Shown: one piece after another, positions 48,251 to 56,690 of the stretch | How positions within the stretch are numbered: the stretch's first letter is position 1 | How the letters are laid out: each line of letters starts with the position of its first letter | From: VAZQ01 sp963840535 | GTDB lineage: Bacteria > Pseudomonadota > Alphaproteobacteria > Rhizobiales > Xanthobacteraceae | Reading direction: 5' to 3' | Assembly: GCA_963840535.1 (NCBI GenBank) | Contig: CAWIZJ010000018.1 | Location: 1-64,000 of the forward strand | Length of the DNA: 64,000 nucleotides | The notes under the pieces: model-generated | Seen by the model: the letters and a program-made list of their open reading frames with translations, nothing else | What the model was told of the DNA's origin: nothing | Database searches by the model: none | Program-made: the position numbers and the translations under genes

Positions 48251-49508
48251 GAGGTAGCCCGTCTTCGATCCGCCGATGAGATCCGCCGCGCGGTTGCCGG
48301 ATCGGATCGCACCTTCGATGGTCGCCGGCAAACCGGTCCTGGTCCAGTCGCCGGCGAGCACCAGATTCCGCCACGCGGTTTGCGCCCCGGGGCGCTTGGC
48401 GTTCTCGCTCGGTGTCGCAGCGAAAGTCGCTCGTCGCTCGCGCACGATTTGCCACGGCGGCAACGCGTCGGGAAGTCCGGTGACCAACGCCACTTCGCCC
48501 CACAGCGTCCGCGCGAGCGGCTCGCGCGGAACATCGAGCAGGCGATCAGCCGCACTGATCGTGATCGAGAACCGATCTGCGAAGGTGAAGAGCCACTCGA
48601 TCGTGCCGTTGATGATGCCGATGATGGGCGCAAGCCCCGCGGGCGGATCGAGACGGAAATGTGCGTTGACGATGGCGCGGAACTCGGAAGGGGTCGTCAG
48701 ACCGGGTACCAGATCAGCTGCCACGATCGGTGGCACCGCAAGGACCACGGCATCCTCCGGCCCGACCACAATCCGGTCCTCGCCGAAGTCCAGGCCTGCT
48801 ACCCTGTCTCGCGCATAATCCAGCGCGCGCAACCGGTGCCCGAAATCTCACCCTTATGCTGCGGTCGGCGAGAAATTGCAGCGCCGGCTCGACGAAAACG
48901 CGGCCCAGCCCGTCGCGGGCGATCAGCGGCCGACAGGCCTTGCCGCCCGCTATCAGCGTTTCGCGGACTACGGCACCGGCGAGGCCAGCGCTCCCTTCCT
49001 TCGGGTCGGTGTTGAGCGCGGCGAGCCATAGTGGTCGCGCAAGGCGCTCGTACAGTGGACCCGAGCACTCCACGATCTCGCAGATCGTCTTCTCGTACGG
49101 CGCGAGCAACAGACGAGAGAAGGAAAGGTAGTCGCCCGCAGCGGTGCCCGGCACCCGACGTTTCTTGTCGAGCACCCACCAGGGCAGCCGGCCGGTATTG
49201 ATGCGCAACGTCCATCGTTCACCGCTCGCAAGGTCCATGAATGCAAAATCGGCGGCGTCGGGACCAGCAAGTCCACCCGCAGCACCGATTGCATCGAGAT
49301 ACGACAGCGCGGCGTGATTGGCAGAAAGCAGCAGATGATTGCCGTTGTCGATCACCATGTCGAGCGCGGGATCGTGATAGGAGCGGCAGCGCCCTCCCGC
49401 CTGGCTGGCAGCCTCGAACACGGCGATCCTCGTCCCGCGTTGTGCGAGGCGCACGGAGGCCGCGAGGCCAGCCAGCCCGGCACCGATGACGTAGACCGTA
49501 CCCGGCAT
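48247..49508 (-). CDS. hpnE: Hydroxysqualene dehydroxylase HpnE, frameshifted
   Basis: HpnE reduces hydroxysqualene to squalene with FAD. The ATG at 49508 gives MPGTVYVIGAGLAGLAASVR, the FAD-binding dinucleotide fold, followed by AGGRCRSYHDPALDMVIDNG. The frame breaks near 48835 and continues with GLDFGEDRIVVGPEDAVVLA. The C-terminal FAD segment is VLAGDWTRTGLPATIEGAIR and SGNRAADLIGG. The expected stop TGA (48247-48249), overlapping the shc ATG, is in the neighbouring frame; as written the frame runs on into shc. Corrected length is about 420 residues. The gene overlaps the hpnD stop by one base. Confidence 0.9.
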
Positions 49509-50344
49509 CAGACGAAGGCGTGGCGCATGATGATCCACATCAGTCTCACGCGCCGAAGCCGGATCGGACGGCGCGGACGAGACCAGCCACGGGCGACCAG
49601 GCTATCGAGGATCAACCGATAGGCCTCGGCCATGATGCGCGGCGCGCGCACCGTCCGACGCGGATTGCGTGCCATGATCGCATCGGCTTCCGCAAAATGG
49701 CCGCGTGCGCGCACAACTACCTCTCCGCAAACGGTGGCGAGCGCCGGGCTCGCCAGAGCCGTCGCCGGATCGGTCGCGGCGATGCCGGCAGCGCACAGCG
49801 CGCTACCGGGCAGGTAGAGGCGCCCCAATGCCGCGTCTTCGTCGAGATCGCGCAAGATATTGGTGAGCTGCAGCGCTCGACCCAGATGGTGCGCCAGTGC
49901 GATACCGTCGCCAGCATCCATTCCGAACACGCGCACCGACAACCGCCCGACCGCGCTTGCGACCCGGTCGCAATAGATGTCGAGCGTCGCATCGTCGGGT
50001 CCGCGAATGTCGGCGACTATGTCCATTTCCATGCCATCAATGACGGCATGGAAATCCTCGCGGCGGAGTCCGAATTCCTGCGCCGGCGAGACCAACCCTT
50101 GCATGCGGGTCAACGGTCTTCCCGCATAGAGCGCGTCTATGTCGGCACGCCAGCGGTCGAGTTGCTCGCGACGGGAGGCTCGGGGCTCGTTGGAATCGGC
50201 AATGTCATCGACCTGCCGGCAGAACGCGTAGATTTCGAACATCGCCTGGCGTTGCGCGCGCGGCAATACTCGCATCGCGTTGAAGAACGAGCTTCCCGAC
50301 GCGCGCTCGGCCGCAGCCGTCTCTGTTGCTTCCACCAACGCCAA
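49508..50344 (-). CDS. hpnD: Presqualene diphosphate synthase HpnD
   Basis: HpnD condenses two farnesyl diphosphates to presqualene diphosphate. The 278-residue squalene/phytoene synthase-like protein has the first Asp motif YAFCRQVDDIADSNEPRAS and the second region LGRALQLTNILRDLDEDAAL, which bind Mg-diphosphate, plus the DIVADIRGPDDATLDIYC segment. The start MALVEATETAAAERASGSSF is 3 bases after the hpnC stop. It is the third gene of the hpnBCDEF operon, and the reading frame is unbroken. Confidence 0.95.
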   Translation of the reverse strand: MALVEATETAAAERASGSSFFNAMRVLPRAQRQAMFEIYAFCRQVDDIADSNEPRASRREQLDRWRADIDALYAGRPLTRMQGLVSPAQEFGLRREDFHAVIDGMEMDIVADIRGPDDATLDIYCDRVASAVGRLSVRVFGMDAGDGIALAHHLGRALQLTNILRDLDEDAALGRLYLPGSALCAAGIAATDPATALASPALATVCGEVVVRARGHFAEADAIMARNPRRTVRAPRIMAEAYRLILDSLVARGWSRPRRPIRLRRVRLMWIIMRHAFV

Positions 50345-50347
50345 CGT

Positions 50348-51226
50348 TCAAGCATCCTGCGGTTTGTGGCCGGCAGCGAGGACGCGGCCGACGCGGCCGG
50401 TTGCACCCCATAATAGGCCAAAAAGGCCGAAGCCCGCGACCTCCGTCTTGCCGAGATGGACTCGCTCGCTCAGCGGGTCGCGCCGGCTCAGCAGACCGGT
50501 CAGACGCTCGGCGAGTGTCTGAATGACCGCCACCTCCAGGGCGAGCCGTGAATCCGCGATGCTGGCGGAGAAAGGCCTGCTGCGATGCAGGAGATCACCG
50601 GTGCGGCTGGTGAGAGTGCGGATGCATGCGAGCAGTGCCGGTGAGGCTCGCTCGGCACCGAGCGCTTCCACCGAGCTACCCTTGTCGGCGAGAGTATCGA
50701 GGGGAACGTAAACCCGATCGAGGTTGCGGTAGTCCTTTCCGCAATCCTGCAGGTGATTGATGATCTGTAGTGCAGCACACAACGCATCATTGGCCGGCCA
50801 AGCGGCGCGGCTTTCGCCATGGACGTCGAGCACGAAGCGGCCGACCGGCATGGCGGAATAGGTACAATAATCGATCAGGTCTTCCCAGTCCTGGTAACGC
50901 AGCTTGGTTACGTCCATGCGGAAGGCGGTAAGCAAGTCCTGGGCATGACGGGGCGATAGCCGGCGAGCAGCAAGCTGCATGCGCAAGGCGACGCCGACGG
51001 GATGGTCGTCGTTGTCGCCTAGCATGGTCGCCTCCAGCCGGTCCAACAGTTCCAGCTTTTCCTCGGGCGTCAGCGACGGGTGGTCGGAGACATCGTCCGC
51101 GGTTCGCACGAACTCGTAGAACGCCAGGATCGGGGCACGATGGCGCGGATGAATGAGCCGCGACGCCACTGGAAAATTCTCGTTCCGGTGTCCCTTGCCC
51201 GATCGTGCTGCGGTGGCTGTGATCAT
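50348..51226 (-). CDS. hpnC: Hydroxysqualene synthase HpnC
   Basis: HpnC converts presqualene diphosphate to hydroxysqualene. It is also a squalene-synthase family member, with FYEFVRTADDVSDHPSLTPE (first Asp-rich motif) and INHLQDCGKDYRNLDRVYVP (second). The 292 residues start MITATAARSGKGHRNENFPV, giving the HRNENFPVAS motif at the N-terminus. The ATG overlaps the hpnB stop by four bases. It has no signal or membrane segment and is expected to work at the inner membrane with HpnD and HpnE. Confidence 0.95.
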   Translation of the reverse strand: MITATAARSGKGHRNENFPVASRLIHPRHRAPILAFYEFVRTADDVSDHPSLTPEEKLELLDRLEATMLGDNDDHPVGVALRMQLAARRLSPRHAQDLLTAFRMDVTKLRYQDWEDLIDYCTYSAMPVGRFVLDVHGESRAAWPANDALCAALQIINHLQDCGKDYRNLDRVYVPLDTLADKGSSVEALGAERASPALLACIRTLTSRTGDLLHRSRPFSASIADSRLALEVAVIQTLAERLTGLLSRRDPLSERVHLGKTEVAGFGLFGLLWGATGRVGRVLAAGHKPQDA

Positions 51227-52380
51227 CGGAATCCCGACACGTTGGCCTGGGCGCGTCCCTTCCAACTACCGCCTCGTCCTCGCACATATTGATAGGCCGA
51301 ATCGAGGGTGAACAGCAGGTATTGCAGGGCAATGGCGGGGAGCGCAACGCCCCATAGCGGCGAGAGGCGGTAGAACCGGAGCGTCGGTTGGAAGGCGATG
51401 AACATCAGTATCCAGGTTCCGAGAGCAATCCAGCGTGTAGTGCCGGCGCCGAAAATCGTGATCAGCGGCGGAGCCAGAAAGGTCAGCGCCATGCCTGCCA
51501 CGGTGCCCGACAGGAGCAGCGGCGAGTAGTTCAGCTGCGCGTACGCCGTGCGCGCCACCATGCGACGGATGTCGGCGAACCCAGGGTAACGGCGAATGCT
51601 CCGCGCGTGCTGCGTCAGCCCCAGCCAGATCGGCCCACGCGCCTTCAACACCTTCGCGAGCGCGCAGTCGTCGATCAGCGCGCCGCGGATAACTTCGATG
51701 CCGCCCGCCTCGCGAAGGGCGTCGGCGCGCACCAGCATGCACCCGCCCGCCGCCGCCGCAAACGTGCTCTCCGGACGGTTCACGTGGGAGAACGGAAAAA
51801 GCATCTGGAAAAAGAAGATGAAGGCCGGAATGCTGCAGCGCTCGGCAAAGCTCTCGCAGCGCAGCTTCACCATCAACGACGTCAACACCAAGCCCCCGCG
51901 CTCGGCATACGCGACCAGCCGACTGACGGAATCGGACGCGTGCAGGATATCGGCATCGGTGAGGAGGAGATAATCCGGCGGCTGCGCGAGCGTCGCGGTC
52001 GCATCGATGCCCTGCTTCACCGCCCAAAGCTTGCCGGTCCAGCCGGCCGGTAGCCCATGGCTTGCCACCACTCGCAGCCGCTGCCCGGTATCATCCGCCG
52101 CAGCCCGGCGAGCAACCTCGGCGGTCCCATCACTGCTGTCGTCATCGATCAAGATGACCGTCCAAGTACCGCGATAGTCCTGTGCGAGCAACGAGCCGAT
52201 GCTTCTCCCGATATCCTCCGCCTCGTTGCGCGCGGGCACGACGGCAGCAACCCGCGGCCACCGCGCGGGTTCTGACAGCTCCCAATCGTCGCGTTCATTG
52301 CAGCGCCAGAAGGCTCCGCGCGCGAACAGCAGATAGAGCCAAACCGCAAGAGCGACCCCAGAAACCACCTCGGCGATCAC
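51223..52380 (-). CDS. hpnB: Hopene-associated glycosyltransferase HpnB
   Basis: The 385-residue family 2 glycosyltransferase has a membrane start (VVSGVALAVWLYLLFARGAF), the GT-A core VAAVVPARNEAEDIGRSIGS and VILIDDDSSDGTAEVARRAA, a DxD-like LLLTDADILHASDSV, and several C-terminal helices (MALTFLAPPLITIFGAG, LPAIALQYLLFTLDSAYQYV). The family is found with hopanoid genes, but its substrate is not established; it may attach a sugar to a hopanoid. It is the first gene of the operon, divergent from ispA across about 150 bases. Confidence 0.93.
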   Translation of the reverse strand: MIAEVVSGVALAVWLYLLFARGAFWRCNERDDWELSEPARWPRVAAVVPARNEAEDIGRSIGSLLAQDYRGTWTVILIDDDSSDGTAEVARRAAADDTGQRLRVVASHGLPAGWTGKLWAVKQGIDATATLAQPPDYLLLTDADILHASDSVSRLVAYAERGGLVLTSLMVKLRCESFAERCSIPAFIFFFQMLFPFSHVNRPESTFAAAAGGCMLVRADALREAGGIEVIRGALIDDCALAKVLKARGPIWLGLTQHARSIRRYPGFADIRRMVARTAYAQLNYSPLLLSGTVAGMALTFLAPPLITIFGAGTTRWIALGTWILMFIAFQPTLRFYRLSPLWGVALPAIALQYLLFTLDSAYQYVRGRGGSWKGRAQANVSGFR

Positions 52381-52530
52381 GCCCGACCACTACCTCCGCT
52401 GCTCTTCACGACAACCCGCCGGCGGCCCCGCCGTCGTAACCGTTCCCGCAGAAACAAATCAACATATTCAATGGATTGCGCTAGGAAAAGTTGGACGGAG
52501 CGGAGACCCTTGCTAGATTGGCGTGGTCGG

Positions 52531-53502
52531 ATGGCGGGAAGCATGGCGCGCATCGAACCTGCAAGGAAGGGCACCGATATCGAGCCGGTCTTCCAGGACC
52601 GCCTGGCGCGCGTTGCCCACGATACCGAAGCCCTCCTTGATCGTCTGCTCACGTCGATCGCCGCCGATGGCGAGCATGCCCGTCCGGCTCGGCTGCTCGA
52701 AGCCATGCGTTATTCCAGCCTCGGCGGCGGCAAGCGCTTGCGACCCTTCCTCGTGGTCGAGTCCGCCGCACTGTTCAATGTGCCCCGTCAAAGCTCCCTG
52801 ATGGCGGGGGCCGCCCTGGAATGCGTGCATTGCTATTCACTGGTGCACGACGATCTGCCCGCAATGGACAATGACGACCTCAGGCGGGGCCGCCCGACCG
52901 CGCACCGGGCGTTCGACGAGGCAACCGCGATATTGGTAGGCGACGGCCTGCTTACATTCGCGTTCGACATCCTGGCTCGACCGGAAACTCATCCCGATGC
53001 CGAAGTGCGTCTCGGGCTGATCTCGTCGCTCGCGCGCGCGGCCGGCCTCGGGGGAATGGTGGGCGGGCAGATGCTCGACCTCGCGGCGGAAGGGCGCTTC
53101 GAGGCCTCGCCGCCCGCGCTCGTGGAGCAGGACGTCAAGACCTTACAGGCGATGAAGACCGGCGCGCTCCTGCGCTTTGGCTGTCTCGCCGGCGCAATCC
53201 TGGGCAAGGCCAATCAGAGTCGCTGGTGGGCCCTCGAACGCTACGGCTCGGCGGTCGGCGAGGCTTTTCAGATCGCCGACGATCTGCTCGACCTGGAAGG
53301 CGATCCGGCAACGGTGGGAAAGGCAACCGGCAAGGATGCAGCGGCACACAAAGCGACGCTGGTCCGCGTCCTCGGACCCGCGGCGGCGAGACGCCGACTC
53401 GATGGGCTGATCGCCGAGGCGCAGTCGGCCCTCACCCCATTCGGGAGCGATGGCGAGGTGCTCAAGGCCGCCGCGCGCTTCGTCGCGACACGCAGCGCCT
53501 GA
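52531..53502 (+). CDS. ispA: Farnesyl diphosphate synthase (IspA-like polyprenyl synthase)
   Basis: The enzyme makes farnesyl diphosphate from isopentenyl and dimethylallyl/geranyl diphosphate. It has the first Asp-rich motif in YSLVHDDLPAMDNDDLRRGR and the second in FQIADDLLDLEGDP, plus SSLGGGKRLRPFLVVESAAL. The residue pattern before the first motif (CYSLVHDD) fits a short C15 product. The 323 residues start MAGSMARIEPARKGTDIEPV; a second Met at 52543 is possible. It is divergent from hpnB, next to the squalene genes that use its product, so the location is metabolically coherent. Confidence 0.94.
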   Translation: MAGSMARIEPARKGTDIEPVFQDRLARVAHDTEALLDRLLTSIAADGEHARPARLLEAMRYSSLGGGKRLRPFLVVESAALFNVPRQSSLMAGAALECVHCYSLVHDDLPAMDNDDLRRGRPTAHRAFDEATAILVGDGLLTFAFDILARPETHPDAEVRLGLISSLARAAGLGGMVGGQMLDLAAEGRFEASPPALVEQDVKTLQAMKTGALLRFGCLAGAILGKANQSRWWALERYGSAVGEAFQIADDLLDLEGDPATVGKATGKDAAAHKATLVRVLGPAAARRRLDGLIAEAQSALTPFGSDGEVLKAAARFVATRSA

Positions 53503-53538
53503 ATGTCGGGAAATCGCAACGGTGGTCGAATGAGCGAC

Positions 53539-53615
53539 TGGTACAGCTGGGTGGACTCGAACCACCGACCTCTTGGTCCACAGCCAAGCGCTCTAACCAA
53601 CTGAGCTACAGCTGC
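53539..53615 (-). tRNA. tRNA-His (GTG anticodon), 3' CCA encoded
   Basis: The cloverleaf folds well. The acceptor stem has GCAGCTG against CAGCTGT, with a G1-U72 pair. The D arm is GCTCAGTTGGTTAGAGC, the anticodon arm CTTGG-CTGTGGA-CCAAG with anticodon GTG at 53579-53581, and the T arm GGTGG-TTCGAGT-CCACC. The 3' end encodes A-CCA. The base before the 5' end is T, not G, and the discriminator is A73. The usual bacterial G-1:C73 identity is absent, as described for many alphaproteobacteria. Confidence 0.96.
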
Positions 53616-53718
53616 ACGTCTCGTCGGAAGCGGCCGCAACCTAGGTGCGCCGCTCGGCTTTGACAAGCCCGGACGCGACCTTGCACCGGTCTCGGCAGCC
53701 AATCCTGCCGCCAACAGC

Positions 53719-53745
53719 AAAGCCCGGGCAGGCTGCCCGGGCTTT
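53719..53745 (-). terminator. Bidirectional-type hairpin after the phasin gene
   Basis: A 13-bp perfect stem, AAAGCCCGGGCAG with CTGCCCGGGCTTT and a single central base, begins about 34 bases after the phasin stop on the minus strand. It ends in short A/T runs on both sides, so it can act as an intrinsic terminator in either direction. The tRNA-His lies downstream of it. Confidence 0.7.
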
Positions 53746-53778
53746 CGTCAGCTTCGCGCTTGGGGGGCGAACGCCGGT

Positions 53779-54267
53779 TCAAGCGACTTTCTTGAACACC
53801 TTGCCGAAACTCTCCTTCATGGGCTCAGCGCTGTCGGTCGCGACCTTCTGCGCTATAGCGACCAACTCCTTGGATTGCGCAGTGATCGCTTCGAACTGCT
53901 TGCGCGTATGCGCGGTCGAAAGCTCGACCATCTCCGCCAGCGACTTGACCGTCATCAATCGGGTGGTGAAGTCGAATGCCGCATTGGTGTTCTCGCGGGC
54001 CGCTTCGATGACCCTGAGACCGTAATCGGAGGCGCCCTTGGTGGCGGCGGTATAGGCATCCTCGAGCACGTCGGTCGCCTCCTCGGCGGCCGATTTCATC
54101 TTCTCGTAATTCTCCTTGGCCTGCGAAACGCTCTTTTCCGCAAGCTCACGGAACGCGGTGGGGATTTCCATCTTCGGAATCTCGAAGTTGGGCAGCTCGA
54201 AGTTGGGCATGTCGGATGTGGCCGGTGTGGCCTTGAACTTGGACTTGCTTTCAGTGGCCTCGGACAT
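53779..54267 (-). CDS. Phasin family protein
   Basis: The 162-residue protein starts MSEATESKSKFKATPATSDM. A motif-like MPNFELPNFEIPKMEIPTAF precedes a helical region with the phasin pattern (FRELAEKSVSQAKENYEKMK, AARENTNAAFDFTTRLMTVK, SLAEMVELSTAHTRKQFEAI). Phasins coat polyhydroxyalkanoate granules and control their size; this type is common in Rhizobiales. The longer upstream frame is discarded because the ATG at 54267 gives the normal N-terminus. A second phasin gene follows on the same strand upstream. No PHA synthase is in this window. Confidence 0.9.
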   Translation of the reverse strand: MSEATESKSKFKATPATSDMPNFELPNFEIPKMEIPTAFRELAEKSVSQAKENYEKMKSAAEEATDVLEDAYTAATKGASDYGLRVIEAARENTNAAFDFTTRLMTVKSLAEMVELSTAHTRKQFEAITAQSKELVAIAQKVATDSAEPMKESFGKVFKKVA

Positions 54268-54529
54268 GGAGGGATCCTTTTGGAGCTTATTGTTGGAATT
54301 TGCACGGGGTTCATGCCCGGGGGCTGATCCGTGCCGGGGTGAAAACGTCCGGCACGCGCCTTCCTGATCAGAGAACGCGCACGGCCGTCGCTGTCTGCAA
54401 AATATCACTCGCTTTGGTGCAATGCAACAGAACCACTGGATGCACGTAAGTATCAGTTATACCAGCCATTTTTTGCGATCGACCTGCTCTGCCCTGACCG
54501 CCACCTCCGGCGCCGGACAGCAGCAGGGA

Positions 54530-54907
54530 TCACCGCCGCGGCGTCGCCGCATCCTCGGCGGCCTTGCCGGTGCTTTCCCCGAGCACGCGGGCCTGCTCGG
54601 TGAGCACCTCCATTTGCTTGCGGACGTAGTCGCTCTGCAGCCGCAATACCTCTTGGACGTCCTTCGACCGCACCAGTTGCTGGGCCAACTCGAACGAGCT
54701 TGCGATGTTCTGCTGCGCGAAGGTCATTGCCATTTCAGTGATATCCTTTGCCCCCTTTCGGGCGGTCTCCGCTTGACCTTCGAATGCCGTGACGGCGTGC
54801 TGCGCTGCAGAAATGAACCCATCGAACGCCTGCCTAGCCTGTTCCACGCTTCTTTCCGCAAGCGCTCGCATTTCCGGGGGAAGCTCAAATCGATCGGTGG
54901 TAGCCAT
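54530..54907 (-). CDS. Second, smaller phasin family protein
   Basis: The 125-residue protein starts MATTDRFELPPEMRALAERS and shows the same heptad-rich helices, for example SVEQARQAFDGFISAAQHAV and FELAQQLVRSKDVQEVLRLQ, SDYVRKQMEVLTEQARVLGE. It is shorter than its downstream paralogue and lacks the Pro-rich start. The conserved LVRSKDVQEVLRLQSDYVRK segment is typical of phasin_2-type proteins. It lies 262 bases upstream of the other phasin on the same strand. The two probably result from an old duplication. Confidence 0.85.
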   Translation of the reverse strand: MATTDRFELPPEMRALAERSVEQARQAFDGFISAAQHAVTAFEGQAETARKGAKDITEMAMTFAQQNIASSFELAQQLVRSKDVQEVLRLQSDYVRKQMEVLTEQARVLGESTGKAAEDAATPRR

Positions 54908-55048
54908 GGTTCAACTCCTGTTCCGATCTGAAGGGATGGCTGCCGCGAACTCCTGCCGAGACGGCAACGCCTGAAGCCCGATCCGCTCCCGCCACGGCAC
55001 GACTTCGGACCACCGCAATGTACCAGAAAATACCAGGAATGAAGCCAG

Positions 55049-56219
55049 ATGCGTATCGTCGAAATCCGTGAATGCGCGATTCCGCTCAATTCGAGCATCA
55101 GCAATTCGAGTTTCGACTTCTCCGAGATGACGACCTCGGTTGTAGCCGTGCTGACCGACGTGGTACGCGATGGCGCGCCCGTAACCGGTTTCTCCTTCAA
55201 CTCGACCGGTCGCTACGCATGCGGCGCGACGATGCGCGCCCGCTTGATCCCCCGGATCCTGCGCGCCGATCCGGACCTCCTCCTGGATGAAAGGGGCGAG
55301 AACTTCGATCCGGCGAAAGCCCTCGTCATCATGATGCAGCGCGAGAAATCCGGCGGCCACAGTGAGCGATCGATCGCAATCGGGACCATCGAGGTCGCAA
55401 TCTGGGATGCTGTCGCCAAGATCGAACGAAAACCCCTACATCGCGTTCTGGCCGAGCGTTACAACGCAGGCAAGCTCGCCACGAAGGTGTTTTGTTACGT
55501 GGGTGGCGGCTGGTATTTTCCGGGTCAAACCATCCGCGACCTGCAGGACGAGATGCGTCGCCATCTCGATGCCGGCTACACCATGGTGAAGATGAAGGTC
55601 GGCGGCCTCAAGCTCACCGAGGACCAGCGACGGGTAGAGGCCGTCAAGTCGATTCTGCCCGCGGGCGCGCAGCTTGCAGTCGATGCCAACTCGAAGTTCG
55701 ACCGCGAAGAGGCCCTCGCCTATGCCGAGGCACTCGCACCATTTCAGCTCCGTTGGTTCGAGGAGCCCTGCGATCCGCTCGACTATGCGCTGCTCGCGGA
55801 GATTGCGAGCATCTACGCACCCCCGCTCTCCACCGGCGAGAATCTCTTCTCCACCCAAGACGTACGAAATCTCGTCAGGTTCGCTGGCTTGCGTCCGGAT
55901 CGTAATGACGTGATCCAGGTCGATCCGCCGCAGGCCTATGGCATCGTGCAATACGGCCGCACGGTCGAAATGCTCGAGCGCGAGGGTTGGCCGCGCAGCG
56001 CATTGTTCCCTCACGGCGGCAATCAGATGTCGGTCGCGATAACCGGCGGAATTCGGCCTGGGAGGCGCCGAATCCTATCCGGGCGTATTCGGTGCCTTCG
56101 GCGGGTTCGCCGACGACGCGCAGCTGGAAGCGGGCTATCTTGCATTGTCCGAGCGTCCCGGCATCGGCTTCGAAGGCCAGTCGGCACTCTATTCGATCAT
56201 GCGCGAACTCGCGGCGTGA
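55049..56219 (+). CDS. Enolase-superfamily dehydratase, D-tartrate-dehydratase-like (frameshifted)
   Basis: The 390-residue enzyme resembles D(-)-tartrate dehydratase of the mandelate-racemase subgroup (recalled from the Bradyrhizobium enzyme). It has GYTMVKMKVGG with the KxK catalytic pair, metal ligands Asp in AVDANSKF, Glu in FEEPCDPLDYAL and Glu in STGENLFSTQD, and a downstream His in LFPHGGNQMSVAI. It begins MRIVEIRECAIPLNSSISNS with the 20s loop. The frame breaks near 56055; the C-terminal LGGAESYPGVFGAFGGF and PGIGFEGQSALYSIMREL lie in the next frame. The exact acid-sugar substrate is unproven. Confidence 0.82.
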
Positions 56220-56690
56220 CGAAGCCTACAAGTCCGCCTGCCGATCGTCCTGCTGCGGGCGGGAGTGACCTGGCAACCGCTCGAGCCGTTTCGGCCGCTT
56301 ACAACTTGCGCGCGCAGGGGCGGGGGGCGGCCGGTAGCAGGCTGAGCCTGCCGCTGACCAACGCGCTAGCGAAGGGCCACCCGCCGCACGTCGGCAGCTT
56401 CGGCCAAAGTGAATGGATTCATGTGCGGACCGGAGTATCGGTGCCTGCACTTTCCTCAAGGTACAGATCCCTTCAATTTTGCTGAATCAGGCGACTAGCG
56501 TTCACCTCAAGAGTGCTCCGAAAGAGGGCACACGGGTCGAGATCGCCTTCCTGCGTTGCGGGTGCAGGCGGGGTGAGGACCGGTCGGAGCGCGCCTGTGC
56601 AGACAGCCCTCATTGCACGCGAAGTGCCGCCTGGAATCGGTTATGCTGGTGCCGGTAATCAACTGTGCGACATCGGCGGGAGACGATGTC
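56220..56690 (+). other. Intergenic region before the DUF1194 gene
   Basis: I find no convincing gene in these 471 bases, only short frames without motifs. A hairpin GCAGGCT-G-AGCCTGC lies near 56337-56351 but has no T run. It may mark the 3' end of the dehydratase transcript. Confidence 0.4.

Noticed and set aside
48200..48300. A genuine hpnE-shc gene fusion
   Set aside because: The typical ATGA overlap exists in the adjacent frame and indels are common in this window, so a sequence error is more likely; it is kept as a finding, not as a feature.
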